Shown: piece by piece, positions 1 to 11,154 of the stretch | Layout: every line of letters starts with the position of its first letter | How positions within the stretch are numbered: the first letter of the stretch is position 1 | Assembly (NCBI GenBank): GCA_028023455.1 | Contig: JAQFVV010013386.1 | Span: forward strand, 62,001-126,000 | Direction: 5' to 3' | Source: Epiperipatus broadwayi | Taxonomy: Eukaryota; Onychophora; Udeonychophora; Euonychophora; Peripatidae | Length of the DNA: 64,000 bases | Translations under genes and position numbers: made by a program | The notes under the pieces: model-generated | Databases searched by the model: none | What the model was told of the DNA's origin: nothing | What the model saw: only the letters and a program-made list of their open reading frames with translations

Positions 1-770
1 AAACGAAATTCTGTTAGACCAATTAATCTGAAGCATGTTAGAGGTCAGGCTCCAACAAAACCTACTCGCTGATGCAGAATTAAATTTCAAAGAAGCCATT
101 AAAAAGGGAGTGGGCTATGAACTCATTGTGAAACAGGCAGCACTGTTTAGTAACAAAAATTACAGTAAAACAACAATTTATAAGATGGAGTGTGAAACAG
201 AAATTAAAAATAGTTTCTCTGTGAACAAAGGTTTTTAAAAAAAATTAAGTGTTTTTGCTGTGGAAAACTAGAACACATCAACAAAGACTGTACATTTAAA
301 GATGAATGATACCATGTATGTAAGTGGAAAGGCTACCTAGAATGAATGTGTAGAGAAGGACTAAAAAACGATAGTCAAGAAAGACAATCTAACCCAGGGA
401 CAAATGATAGCATTTGTAACATTAACTATGCATCAACCATGTTGCAACTACAACTTGATAACAAAAAAATAGACATAGAAATTGTCAGTGGGTCAAGATT
501 ACCAATAATCTCAGAGAAACTGTGGAAATATATTAGAGGGGACCATTTAGATGTTGAAATGCACATAACATCAATTAAGGCAGTAGATATAACAACATAG
601 TAGAAATAGTAGAACTCTGATGTACTGATAAAATACTGTCATAAAACGATGAGCTTACCAATCTACATAGTACAGAAAAATGACGGTCTGTTAATAAGAT
701 GCGATTGGTTCAAGTATATGGGAATAAGCATTACCATGAGGGATAGGACCAATTCGCAAGGATGATACCC
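1..770 (+). pseudogene. Ty3/gypsy Gag-protease remnant
   Basis: Broken retrotransposon coding sequence read in several frames. Bases 35-238 give a Gag C-terminal segment. Bases 250-291 encode a CCHC zinc knuckle (C-x2-C-x4-H-x4-C, residues CFCCGKLEHINKDC), the nucleic-acid-binding motif of Gag nucleocapsid. Bases 346-600 encode a retropepsin-like aspartic protease: the stretch EIVSGSRLPIISEKLW lines up with the usual D(S/T)G-x-x-x-x-I-I-S pattern, but the catalytic Asp is Val (GTC at about 484-486), so it should be inactive. Bases 640-755 continue to a degraded LLGRDWL-like protease tail (LLIRCDWFKYMG). Stops and frameshifts lie between the parts. No reverse transcriptase follows. The element begins outside the window. 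Confidence 0.75.
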
Positions 771-775
771 CAAAT

Positions 776-1330
776 ATGAGATTAGAAAACAATAGTTTTG
801 GATCACATCAAATAGATATGACTAAATTGCAAACAGAAAATAAAGACTTAAAAGAAACAATGAATAGTTTTCAGATCCTGTATTAATGCCAAACATCGTT
901 TGGATGAATTGACCAGTAGCATGGAAGATAAAATGAAATGAGAGTCTGACTCAGTTATGAAATCACTAGAAAAAAAATCAGAGGAGTTAGATCCAGAAAT
1001 TGGGAATTATTTAATGAATTGGAATAGAAATCACAAGAAAATCAGTGTTTACTGCAGAATAATAATCAGCTGCTCAAAGAAGCAGAAGAGTGGAATGAAA
1101 AAGTAAAAGAATGATCAGAGCAGGTAGCATTTTGGCAGTAGTATGAAATGGAACTATAAGAAAAGATGGCCAAGAGTGAAAATGAAATGAAGACCTTTTA
1201 GAAGAAGGGCAAACATTAAACAGTGAATTTCCAGATGCACAAATTGAAGAACAAGGAAAAACCAGAGTTTTTCCAATTGGGAGAAAGAAGCACCCAAGCC
1301 AGTGAAAGAAAAGAGGCATCTAAATGATTT
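776..1330 (+). pseudogene. decayed coiled-coil coding segment, MIA2/MIA3 (TANGO1/cTAGE5)-like
   Basis: A Glu/Lys/Leu-rich, heptad-like sequence begins at ATG 776 (MRLENNSFGSHQIDMTKLQT) and is recoverable across several stops and about three frameshifts to about 1330. Recognisable pieces are KHRLDELTSSMEDKMK, VMKSLEKKSEELDPEIGNYL, NQLLKEAEEWNEKVKE and MAKSENEMKT. The QLLKEAEEW part resembles, from memory, the coiled coil of the MIA2/MIA3 family of ER-exit cargo receptors; this is inference without a search. The last part (GQTLNSEFPDAQIEEQGK, then PIGRKKHPSQ) looks instead like the basic tail that ends many Ty3/gypsy Pol proteins. The segment therefore sits where reverse transcriptase and integrase should be. 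It could be a captured host cDNA fragment or a retroposed insertion. Confidence 0.4.
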
Positions 1331-1365
1331 TCAAGGTTACATTTATTAATCTGAACAAGGGTATT

Positions 1366-1975
1366 TTCTGGAGTGAGGGAGGGGTCATATTTTGTAAAAA
1401 TATGTACATTAAAATTCAATTATAAGTTTTTTGTATTCCAGAAAAAGTAAGGAAAATATATTCGAGAAATATATTTTTTTTAGATCACTAACAGATAAGA
1501 GAAAATATTTAGGTAATTGAGATAAGAAAATTTGTTTGGTAAATACCAAGAAATATTTGCTAATTACAAATTTTTCTTGATACAGTAGAGGTTGAACCTA
1601 CTAATTAAAAATGCAAAGATTAAAATCAAGAATGAAACCTGAATTTCCGGAGGCCAAACTATGTGTATAAATAGTTTGTGTAGCAAAGTGCATGGTTCTC
1701 ATTTCAGTGTATTTACCAAGTGAATTGTTGGTTGGAGTTTTTAATGGACAGTAGCTGAAAGAAGCGTAAGTAATAGTGCAGCACTTTAGTGTGAAGCCAA
1801 CGTGATCACGAGCAGCAGCTGAACGGAGCTAAAGTGTTTGGAAATTGAGGCCAGAGGAAACATTCCAGAAAGCAGCCAGTTGTTAAGTGCATTGTGGGAA
1901 CTGAACCTTAAGTGAACAGAATATACTGTGTTTGTTTGTATCAATAGTTTTTTGCTATTAATTACATTTTATCAT
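1366..1975 (+). mobile_element. probable polypurine tract and 3' LTR of the gypsy remnant
   Basis: A purine run (GGAGTGAGGGAGGGG, about 1370-1384) stands where a Ty3/gypsy polypurine tract is expected. The next bases, TCATATTTTG, resemble the TGTCATATC LTR start of the element at 62915. The following 590 bp are non-coding, hold a TATA-like TATAAATAG near 1666 and end near a CA around 1969-1978. No second LTR lies in the window to confirm the limits, so both ends are approximate. Confidence 0.35.
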
Positions 1976-2222
1976 TTAAGCATCACATGATCACCATTTC
2001 CTATGCTTGCTCATAACTGTTATTAAAACAGGCAAAACTCTCCATACAGTAGCCCTCAGATCCAAGTCTCCTCACTGATGAAAGCCTCAAGCTAAAAATT
2101 AGTGTAGGGATGTTGGATGAGTGGGCACTAGATAGGGATTTTATGCACAAACATTCTGGCATCCATTGATTACTCTGGCTTGCACTGAATGGCATTACTG
2201 TATGGAGAATTTTGCCTGTTTT
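1976..2222 (+). repeat. hammerhead-bearing repeat, decayed copy
   Basis: This copy matches 40528-41065 at the start (CATCACATGATCAC, 1981) and over the ribozyme region. The inner part is bounded by an inverted repeat of about 27 bp: AAAACAGGCAAAACTCTCC from 2023 and its complement ending at 2222. It lacks about 270 bp present in the other copy. No protein is encoded; an open minus-strand frame here only reflects the repeat. Confidence 0.6.
2055..2125 (+). ncRNA. degenerate type I hammerhead ribozyme
   Basis: The CTGATGA box is at 2075-2081. The 5' stem I strand (ATCCAA then TCCTCA) and the 3' strand (AGGGA then TTGGAT) still pair. Stem II is AGC/GCT. The conserved GAAAC box is AAAAT, so the invariant G12 is lost, and the base before the scissile bond, C in the intact copy, is G. 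Those bases are essential in hammerheads, so this copy is probably dead. Confidence 0.55.
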
Positions 2223-3299
2223 AATTTTCCCATTTATTTATTTATTTATTGTATTTATTCATTGATTTATTTGTTGGTATATAGAATGCCTGTATTCGAA
2301 TACACAACAATATCCATAGTTTAAGCTTACATACTTATATCTTCTAGAATAATATCTTAAAGTACAATAACAAAATACTTCTTTTAATTTCGTTAAAAAT
2401 TTATTAACCTATGTAAAATGGTATAATAAGTAAAATTATTTGGATATTCTCATTATTTGTATACTGTGACTCTCAAAATTGAATGTACACCATATAATTA
2501 TATTTTACAATCTAATAAAAATTCTTCATCCTTTCAAGAAATCTGCTGATCCCATATATCATTAAAAAACCAGCACTAGGCATTTTATTCAATGAATCTG
2601 TTCATTTGTAACCTGAAGGTTGAACCCTTCATGTTGATTTTATATTTCAAGATAATAAGCTGTAAACTATGGATAATTGTATTAACTTGTCAAAAAGTTT
2701 CTCAGATTATTGGAAAATCACATGTAATGGAATTGCAGATAAATTTAATTGTATGAGGTGAAGTAGAGAAGTTAGAGGTTTGAAAATCCATATAAATGAG
2801 AAAGACAAAGTTTGGTAAATGTTATAAAATATATATGAAAAGATTTATTGCAAAATTTCTATTTCAGATTACTAAATCTCTTTGGCCTGCAACTATTCTT
2901 GGAGTCTTAATAAAAACAGACTTATTAGGGACAGAAATCCCCAAAAAAGATACTGGACAAGCAAAAATAATACATAAAATAAGTTAAGATTTGTAAGAAA
3001 ATATATTGTAATGGGATATATATATATGTGTTACATTTAAATTTTAATACTTAATTTTTTTGTAAATATCTAATACTGAATTAAAAGCACAAACGTTCAA
3101 AATGCACAAATAATGAGTTATTAATTTATTAATAAGTTTAAATTAAATATTGAAATAAGATAAGCTTTAAAAAAATTATAGAATTGAAGCAAGGATTCTA
3201 ATCTTTAAATAAAATATAATAAAAACCTTTTAATTTTAAAAATAACGAAGAGAGTTTTTAATCTTAAAAATAAAAATTACAAACAGATCCTTAGGGCAA
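2223..3299. other. AT-rich sequence, no feature seen
   Basis: A TTTA-rich simple tract (about 2232-2275) is followed by AT-rich sequence without a convincing gene. A short open stretch after a possible splice acceptor at 2865 was considered and rejected. Confidence 0.5.
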
Positions 3300-3309
3300 A
3301 ATGACCATT

Positions 3310-3418
3310 AAAAAGATGATTACGAAATAGATAAGAGTCGAGGAACAGAAACAAAAAACTTGCTTTTCATGCTAAAATAGATAAGAGTCAAGGAATAGAA
3401 ACAAAAGACTTGCTTTTC
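3310..3418. repeat. imperfect tandem duplication, about 56 bp unit
   Basis: The phrase AAATAGATAAGAGTC, then GGAA(C/T)AGAAACAAAA and CTTGCTTTTC, occurs twice in a row with a few substitutions. No function is evident. Confidence 0.6.
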
Positions 3419-3587
3419 CTGCCCAAAGATATAGACACAGACCTCAGTGGAAAAATCTACTTAGCCACAAACTCAATGGACCAATGCAATACAGATATGA
3501 AATATGTTAGATGGACCATGCATTCCAGAGATAAGATGCTTCAGGACTATAAAAAGAAAAATCCAAAAAAAATAATTAGTTAGAGAA

Positions 3588-3870
3588 TTAGAAAATTAAA
3601 GTTTTGAATTCATTTGTCTTTGTTGAAAGTAAAAAAATTTTAAAAAAGCTATTGTTGCCGTCACCAAGAATGTAGTCAGCTTCATCGTGCTTCCTTCGGT
3701 TCGGCCGGCCGAAGGCAGCTTTCATCTTCGCAGATCCCAGGATCAAACTACTGGTGCCGTATGCAGAAATCCCCATCAAGCTTCATAAATCGTCATCGTC
3801 TGCAAGGAAAAGGCTCTTGCATAACTTAGATCTTCTTCGCAAAGGAACGAGCACGGACAAAGGGAGGTAT
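3588..3870. other. island of higher GC, unclassified
   Basis: This stretch is far richer in G and C than its surroundings and contains the perfect palindrome CTTCGGCCGGCCGAAG around 3700-3715. The minus strand is open for 63 codons (3588-3779), but no splice pattern or recognisable domain supports a gene. It may be part of an unrecognised mobile element. Confidence 0.3.
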
Positions 3871-4254
3871 AAATTTATAAATGATAAAATGAAATATAAA
3901 CTTTTTTAAATTTAAAATCTTCAAACTTTATCTATCTTTAAAATGAACAATAGACTTTCTCTCTTGAGCAAACCTGAACTTTATTTTTTTCCTATAAACC
4001 TTGCAATGTTAAAAGTCATAGCTAAAGCTTAAGACGTAATCTCTTAAAATATGTATTGTTTTTTTTTTATTCATACTTAATAAGATCTGTTTGTAATAGG
4101 GTAGGGGTTTGCAATTACAAACATAAATTTAAAGATAAAACACATATCGTTATTTGTGCATTATTGAATTTAAAAGAAAGGAAAAATAGGCCAAATAGTA
4201 TTTGTGGTAAAATATGTTAAATACAATATGTCATCTTAAAATGATTTAAAACCT

Positions 4255-5285
4255 TAAACTAAAGATTTCTTGTTAAAGAATTAAATTAATAAATTGACTT
4301 AAATGTAAGTTGAGTGTGGGTAGCCGCATTTAAATATATGTTAGTTTTAGGGGGGTTTTGATTTCAGATTATTTGTTTCTAGTTGTGTCAGTGCTGGTGG
4401 AAAGATATATGGTCGTTTACATCAATGTAATGTGAAGTGTGTTCGCACATAAGGGCAACTTGCCCAACTGAATGCATGACCCCAAAGAGGCAGTTATGGC
4501 ATTGCAATGGACGCAGACGAATTTCCTGCGCCATTGACCCCTTTCAACTCTATGGATTGGGACGATAAGCCGGCAAGATAGACTGCTTTCTCATCCATAC
4601 GTAGCGTTATTCTCTTTATTATATTACATGCATGATTCCTTTGCCAGGCAGACATACATTCCTGTACTGGACGAAGGTCATGTTTCTTCAAATAATATCA
4701 TACTGTCAGATGCGCATTCCTGTCAGCGTGGTTTGATGCTAACATATTCGCATTGCATTGGTTGCGGATGTATATCTGGAAGCAAACGTTGGCATGGCTG
4801 TGGACCTTTGGCCTGGAATCAAATGTTTTGAAGATCTTTTAAATGCATTGTCTGGGTGGCCTACCTATGCTCAACATTCTAAGATTAAAAATTAAAATTA
4901 AACACAAATAAAATAATAATAATAAAACAAAATAAAACATAATTTTTTTTTTATAGTAATTATTTTTTTTTAGTTTGTGTGTTATTACTTATATATACGT
5001 AAATAAAATCTTTTGTGTTATTATTATTGGCAGTGATCTAATTTATTTTATATTTAATAAATATAGGTTTAAAACCTCGGCTACTCCATGAGCTAGTGAC
5101 TAGGGCTGACGGTCGTGATAAAATATCTATGTAAAAGTTGGATTTTTTAATAGTGCATATCTGCCTACTCTATAAATTTTCTAGGTTCAAATAGCCTGGT
5201 GGTGCTCTGTAGCGCAGATATGGTAAGACTGCAACTTCCAATACACCCCGACTGTTATAATATTGAAGTATATATTATTTTAATG
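4255..5285 (+). repeat. dispersed repeat family A, copy 1
   Basis: One of three copies (others 28230-29330, and 57060-58115 reversed). Shared landmarks in order are a G-run segment near 4345, CATTCCTGTACTGGACGA (about 4659), GATGTGCATTCCTGT-like sequence (about 4709), the GAGCTAGTG-GGGCTGA segment (5090-5110), and CAAATAGCCTGGTGG (about 5187). The 3' end runs into AT-rich sequence. No protein is conserved between copies, which suggests a non-autonomous element. The superfamily is unknown. Confidence 0.65.
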
Positions 5286-6479
5286 ATTTCTGGATTTTGG
5301 TCATATTCAACAATGAAAGTAAATTTAGTAGTTGAAAGACCTAAGTCATTAAAAGAATATTTAGGCCCAATTTATATTTTTATTCAAGTGTTATATCTTT
5401 TCTGCTCATTATTTTTGTTTGTCCATGATATGCACCCATGATAATCTCTTTCCTTTTCATTGCCTTAAAGATAGTTACAACTCCAAGGAGATTTATTAAT
5501 CTTGGAGAAAAATTTGCTATAAATCTTCATATACTTTGGTGTGGATTTCATAGTATTTGCAAAACTAATTTCTTTTATCTATTTTGCTTCTGTGGGTTTT
5601 TAAACCTCTACATTCTTTATTTTGCACTCCTCTTTTGCAATGACTATATATTTTGCTCATGAAAAAAATTGGAATGTGCATTCTATGCAAGTAGTATTAA
5701 GAATATGAAATTTTTATTGAAAAAATCTGGTGTGCATTACATGCATATGTGTGAAATATGAGCAAAAATATGCTAAGTTTATCTGCAAACTCTTGAATCT
5801 TGGAATGAGATTTTATAAAAATCTACAATTTTTTTTGTTGGAGTATGAAGTTAAAATGAAGTTTATATTTTAATTTTGTGTATTCTGCAGGTATCAAATC
5901 AATGAATATATTGAATAAAATGCCTAACATTATTTTCTAAACAATATGTGGAAACAGTAGAATATTGTTTGCAATAATGAATGTATATGATAAGTTTTTC
6001 CCCCCGAGTAATTAGGACCATTTATAGAGTTTAATTATATGTATATATTCAGTTTTGGGAGCCACAGTATATAAAAGTAGGTACTTCTAAATACTTTTAA
6101 ATCACCTTTTTTTAGAAGATAATATCTTTTTGTTAATTAAATAGATATCCAATATTAATAATAAAAAATAAAATTATTGATGACTTAGAATTTTTACCAT
6201 AAGATATACTTTTTATTAAGTATAAAATTTATCTTTGGAAAATATTTTTTGTTTTGAAAAAAAGGAACCAATTAGTGTAAAATATGAGATCAAAATTGAT
6301 ATTTATACCTTTATCATCACTGTTAAATCTTTTTGCATTTTTCTAAATGATATATTCATTCCATGTATTAGATTTTACAACTCACCCATATTTCTTGCAT
6401 TTGGTTCTACTTTCTTTTCAGCTCTAAAATGTTTTATTTAATCAAAAAAGAGTCAGACTAAATCTTTCTTTTATCCACT
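5286..6479. other. AT-rich sequence, no feature seen
   Basis: Low-complexity AT-rich DNA. Short open frames here lack codon structure, domains or splice sites worth reporting. Confidence 0.5.
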
Positions 6480-7980
6480 CATCTCATTGTATTAATTCAT
6501 CTCTCTCAATTGAAGATCACAAACACAAGTATATGGAATAATACCAGGTGAATTCCATTTCTGTAAATAAAGTGTGAATTCCTCTACCCAGGAGAATTTC
6601 TCAAATGCTGATTTTGGAAATTATATTCACAAGTTGATAGTTTATATATAAATATATATCATTTTCAACTATTATCGTTCTATTGCAGAATACAGATTTC
6701 TCCAAGTTTAATCCAGTTTTTGTGATCTCTAGTCTCTTCTCCACATTACACCATCAAACTTCCTTATTTCATCTATCTCACATGTGGTCTTTTTCCAGAA
6801 CTTTCATGATCTCTTAGGATCCTACTTAAAATTTCAACTATCCATTTATTATCTTTTTTAGCAGTATGCCCAGTCCAGCTCCATTTCAGTTTATTAATTC
6901 TTTCAGTGATGCTCATGACAACTATTTATTTTCCTACCATGTATTTCGTTTTTGATATCTTTTTATTATCCATCCCTAAGACACATCTCTCTACATTATG
7001 TTGATTAGTATGAAGTCTACATTGTTCTTCTGTTAAGTTTCAATGTTTCAGATTTATAAATAAAAACTGGTAAAACTCATCTATTAAAAACCTTTTTGTT
7101 CAGACATAGTGACACATTTCCATTTAATATTATTATTTTTACCAAAAGAACTCCATCCAAATTTAATTCTATGAATAATTCCATCCAATTATATTTCCAT
7201 CCGTATTAGTAATCTGACCAAAATGTTTTGTAAGTAATTTCTTATAATTGATCACTCTTTATTTTCTTCTGAGAAAACCCATTAGACATTACTTTAGTGT
7301 TTTTAACATTTACATCTACTCCTACTTTCTTACTTTCATTTGATAATTGCTGCAACATTTCTAGAAGATTTGAAGCATTAAGTGCAAAAACAGCCATATC
7401 ATCTGTGAAATTTAAGTGAATTAATTAATCTCCTCTTCCTTTTATTCCCTTAGTTTTCCATTTTAATCCACCAAACATTTCTTATAAGCTACAAAAAATC
7501 CTTATCAATATTAATCTTCTTAGTATAACTATATAATCTAATCATTGCTGTTACATTTTGATAAATATTTTTCAGAATATGATATTATACTATATCTTGA
7601 TGATCCAATGATTTTTTAATCACTATAGAAACATTTATAGAATCAAATGCCTTTCTAGTAACTCATATTCCTTGATTCTTTTTATAACTTCTCCCAATAT
7701 TTGAATTTTATCCATTGGGCTAAAACCATTTTTAAATCCAGCTTGCTCTTTTGGTTGATTTGAATCTGAAATTCGCTATAGGCAAGATGTAATTATCTTA
7801 ATTTATATAGTTATTGATTTGTTGTCACCTGTAATTTATATTTTGGAATCGTCATTTCATATGTGTTCTATGCTTTTTATTTTTTTACTACCTGGGTGAG
7901 CCTCAGAATGCTACTGAAAATACTAAACCCTTACTTTTGAATTAAGAAGTTGTTTAATAAAAAAATGTGATGTTGTAGGA
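6480..7980 (-). pseudogene. LINE ORF2 remnant (reverse transcriptase and C-terminal region)
   Basis: Read on the minus strand, bases near 7620-7660 encode the RT motif KAFDSI. Bases near 7410-7280 encode FTDDMAVFALNAS (the FADD catalytic box with A to T), followed by KKVGVDVNVKNTKVMSNGFS, the typical thumb-side continuation. Bases 6900-6760 encode WSWTGHTAKKDNKW and later GKRPHVR, the C-terminal GH-x-R/RGRPxxRW-type region of RTE-like elements. Many stops and frameshifts are present. The element is dead. RTE-like affiliation is inference from these motifs. Confidence 0.75.
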
Positions 7981-8329
7981 TTTTTTTTCTATCAAAAAAA
8001 AAAAAAAATGTCTACTTGAAATTTTGTCTCCTATCAAAATAATAATAAAATACAAATTTGCATTTCTTTTTTGTGTGTTTAGTTTTTCTTCTTTATGAAG
8101 TAATTAATAACAATAATAAAAATGTTTAATATAGTACAAATATATAAGGAAAACGAATAATATAAAATAATCTAGGGTTGTTTTTTGATTAAAATTGAAA
8201 CCATACACACACATACAAAAGTCTTAAAAAAATATCACAAATGATTTTTTTTCTCTTTTTTTTTGATGATGTTTACTGGTGATAAATAGTACGAATGGTC
8301 TGAAAAAAAAGCTAGAAAAATCTGGTTAT
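7981..8329. other. AT-rich sequence with homopolymer runs
   Basis: Poly-A and poly-T runs and AT-rich sequence. Nothing further can be supported. Confidence 0.5.
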
Positions 8330-8550
8330 TCACCACTACATTTTTTCCCAGCATTTCTGAAATGTTCAACATTTTCATGTGCAAAATCCAGATAACTTAA
8401 ATAATCTCCATTTACCTTTTATTCCCTTAACTTGTCATTTTAATCCCAAAATACGTCTTGTAAAGTTAATGCAAAAAAAGTTTTTTAAATATAGAATCAC
8501 TCTGTCATATATCCTTGTGAATGTTGATTTTTTTTGATAATACCATATAA
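8330..8550 (-). pseudogene. LINE RT fragment, part 1
   Basis: The minus strand repeats the RT region seen at 7200-7420, with LDFAHENVEHF-like sequence upstream of the degenerate thumb region. The same LINE resumes at 9953 after a hAT insertion. Confidence 0.55.
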
Positions 8551-9952
8551 CAGGCATGGTCAAGATGTCGCCTATGGTTGACTGGTCACCCAGAAGGGTC
8601 TGAAAGTAGACTACGAAGCTGTCATGAACATTGACAAATTATAGTGATAAATTCAGAGTTTATTTGAATATAAAAAAAGAACAAAAAATACAAAAAGTCA
8701 AAATAAGTCAGGCTTATATTTTCTAATTAGCAATTCTTGGCCTTCACTTAAGATAACATGAAAATCATACACACTATGAGTGGGCACTTTGCATCATTCG
8801 ATTCAGTGTCCACTTTCCTTTCAGACAATATAATTTTCATTTCTCTAAGATTTTATGATGATTTTTTTTAAATGGTACTTTTTTTTTTATTTTTGTTAAT
8901 TTTGCAACAGATCCAAGCATTATACACGATTTGGGCTGACAAACTAAGGTTCTCTCTTAATTTTTGCTAATGATTTCTTAAAAGTAATAGTAATTATAAT
9001 GTCTAAAAAAAAAAAGAATTATCAAACCATCTTTCAGTCATTAAAAGCATTTTTTTTTGTCATTATTTTATAGAAAAATAGATGGAAGAAATCATCCATA
9101 ATATTTCTTTTATGGGTTTTATTGTTTAAATTTTAACAATAAAAAAAAAGTCAAACATTAAAAGTAAAAATTGCAATAAAATTGAGCCCAATTAGATATA
9201 TATGTGTGACCACAGTTATATATGTAAATATGACAATTGCGATGTAAACTTTAGAGCTGTGTATCAGATACATAGAGAAATATAGTTGTTAAAACTATTA
9301 AGAAAATTACCAATTACAGTTATCATTTAATAATGTCATTCAAAACTAGTAAAGAGATTTCAAGTGATGCTTCTGCAGCAGATAGCTATTAGGAACTGGA
9401 TTCAAATTATGAATCTTTGTAAATAGCCATAATGCCCATGTGTACCATATAGTTTTTCATAAATAAAAATATAACTTCTTTTATCTGGTTACTCAAGTTG
9501 TGCTCTTAGTACTTTCATAATATTCCAAAAAAAAAAAAAAAGTACTGTGTCGCCTACCTAGAAAAAAGGTATGTAAGTTTTATTTATTGACTAGAGTGCT
9601 GATTAGACACACCACGGTTCAGAGAGACTGCTTTATTGTAAATTTAATAAATATTTTATAAAATGACATGGATAAATTGTAATACTAAAGGGAGCTGAGG
9701 TAATTAATAGTAGTCATAGTAAAATATCTTTGACAGTTCATGTCTTATAGAGAAAAAAAATCATCAGTTCGTAAGTATCTTCTAAAAACGTCATCAATAT
9801 TTGTAAATACCTAAAAAACCTTATTTTTTTTCATTCCGGAAAAAATGTTTTTCCCAGTTTCTGGTTTGAAGCCGTGAAAAAAACGTAGTAACTCTCAGGT
9901 ACATTTTCACCAAAAAAAATAACCCCAATGTCTAAAAGTTTGGCCACCCCTG
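8551..9952. mobile_element. hAT element, 1402 bp, non-coding
   Basis: The ends are CAGGCATGGTCAAGATGTCG and, reversed, CAGGGGTGGCCAAACTTTTA, giving short imperfect inverted repeats of the hAT type (CAGGG-GGNCAA). They are flanked by a perfect 8 bp target duplication, CCATATAA, at 8543-8550 and 9953-9960; 8 bp is the hAT length. The LINE on either side becomes continuous when the element is removed. No transposase frame is visible inside, so this is a non-autonomous or internally decayed copy. Confidence 0.88.
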
Positions 9953-10165
9953 CCATATAATATACTCATTGCTGTTGCAATTTGATAAATATTTTTCAGA
10001 ATATATTTCATGTCTATATCTGAATGATCCAATGCTTTAATTAGAAATGCTTATAGAGTCAAATGCCATTTCGTAATTTACAAGTCCAAAGCATAATGGC
10101 AATCTCTATTCAGAGTTTTTTGTCTACAATTTCTCTAGTCAACAGATCTGTCATGTGGTCAACAG
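9953..10165 (-). pseudogene. LINE RT fragment, part 2
   Basis: Continues the LINE interrupted at 8550. The segment parallels 7550-7670 (the ATTTGATAAATATTTTTCAG stretch, then the KAFDS coding region near 10050-10075, reading minus). Confidence 0.6.
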
Positions 10166-10774
10166 TGTTCGCAAGAAAAATTAATAGGAGGATTTGATTT
10201 TGGGGGGAAAAAATGTTCACATAAGATTTTATGCCTACTTTTCTCAAAATAAGACTAAAATACAAATTGTAAAACTGGATTTAATCTAGATTAGTAAGCA
10301 TTCTATGATTTTTTTTGCAGGTCACAAGGACTTTCCCCATCCTACTGCCTTATCAAAACCACAAGATAAATTCTTACTATTCACTTATTTACTGTTTATA
10401 TTTACTGAAAAATAAACAATTTGTAACTTTATTTTTATATTCATTTAATCAAAATCTCAAAACAGCATCTTAACTCTAAGCATCAAATTCAAATTTAGCA
10501 AAACTACGAAAAAATGTTCAGTTTATCGCTTAGGGTTTTCAGTAATGGTTCAATGCTGCCTGAAGTATGTAAGCATAGAGCGCATATTAAATAATGACCA
10601 TTTGGGACACCTTATTGTAAGATGGATAATTTATTCACCCATTGTGAGCCATCAATGAATGGCTACTAAATCAAGTGATGTTTTAATATTTATTTAATTG
10701 TGTCACATATTTAGATATATCTGTATATTTTTAAATAATTGTACAAATACTATGTATATATTTTTTTCATGCAG
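10166..10774 (+). other. intronic sequence upstream of the first visible exon
   Basis: AT-rich. It ends in a pyrimidine-rich tract (TATATTTTTTTCATGCAG) that forms the acceptor at 10774. No upstream exon of the gene could be recognised in the window. Confidence 0.45.
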
Positions 10775-10861
10775 AATTCAAAAATTTTAGAAGAAAATAA
10801 AAAATCACAAAATTATGTCCAACTTACGAAGGACCATCAAATGGAGCAAAAGTTCTCAGAG
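10775..10861 (+). CDS. host gene exon 1 of 4 in window (coiled-coil protein)
   Basis: Acceptor TTTTTTTCATGCAG before 10775 and donor GAG|GTTTTG after 10861. The 87 nt exon is phase 0/0 and open in only one frame. It encodes 29 residues starting NSKILEENKKSQNYVQLTKD and ending HQMEQKFSE, which is polar, Glu/Lys/Gln-rich and likely helical or coiled coil. The product is not recognised. A short 75 nt intron separates it from the next exon, and the coding frame agrees with all downstream exons. Upstream exons must lie to the left, possibly outside the window. Confidence 0.72.
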
Positions 10862-10936
10862 GTTTTGTATATACACATTTTTTCTTGATTTTTTTTTTTT
10901 TAGGGATTTTTTTTTCAATGTTTAATTTTATTTCAG

Positions 10937-11011
10937 ATGGTTTTTCTTAACTCTGAAAATCAGTCAATGTTAAATCAAATCAAAAATTTAATAGGAAAAG
11001 ATCATACCAAG
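10937..11011 (+). CDS. host gene exon 2 of 4 in window
   Basis: Acceptor TTTAATTTTATTTCAG before 10937 and donor AAG|GTAATT after 11011. The exon is 75 nt, phase 0/0. It encodes MVFLNSENQSMLNQIKNLIG followed by KDHTK; the other two frames contain stops. The sequence continues the helical, Asn/Gln-rich character of exon 1. The intron that follows (11012-15930) holds a long inverted-repeat element and a LINE remnant. Confidence 0.72.
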
Positions 11012-11154
11012 GTAATTTAATTAATTTTTATATGTCTATGTGAATAATGCATCATTATTATCCTCTTTTGGTACTAATGACAAATATTTCTTTATTTCAA
11101 GTTCTAGCTTCTAATTAATAAGTGACTTACTTTCTAAAGGTTTCTAATATTTTT

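Noticed and set aside
2001-2195. Minus-strand open frame similar to one at 40867-41085
   Set aside because: The similarity comes from the shared ribozyme repeat at DNA level. The ribozyme stems explain the conservation better than a protein.
2865-2984. Possible exon after a TTTCTATTTCAG acceptor, open for 39 codons
   Set aside because: The donor (GTTAAG) is weak, the encoded residues do not resemble the coiled-coil gene, and nothing links it in phase to another exon.
10321-10425. Open stretch after TTTTTTTTGCAG upstream of host exon 1
   Set aside because: No convincing donor follows in frame, and the residues are hydrophobic and unlike the neighbouring exons.
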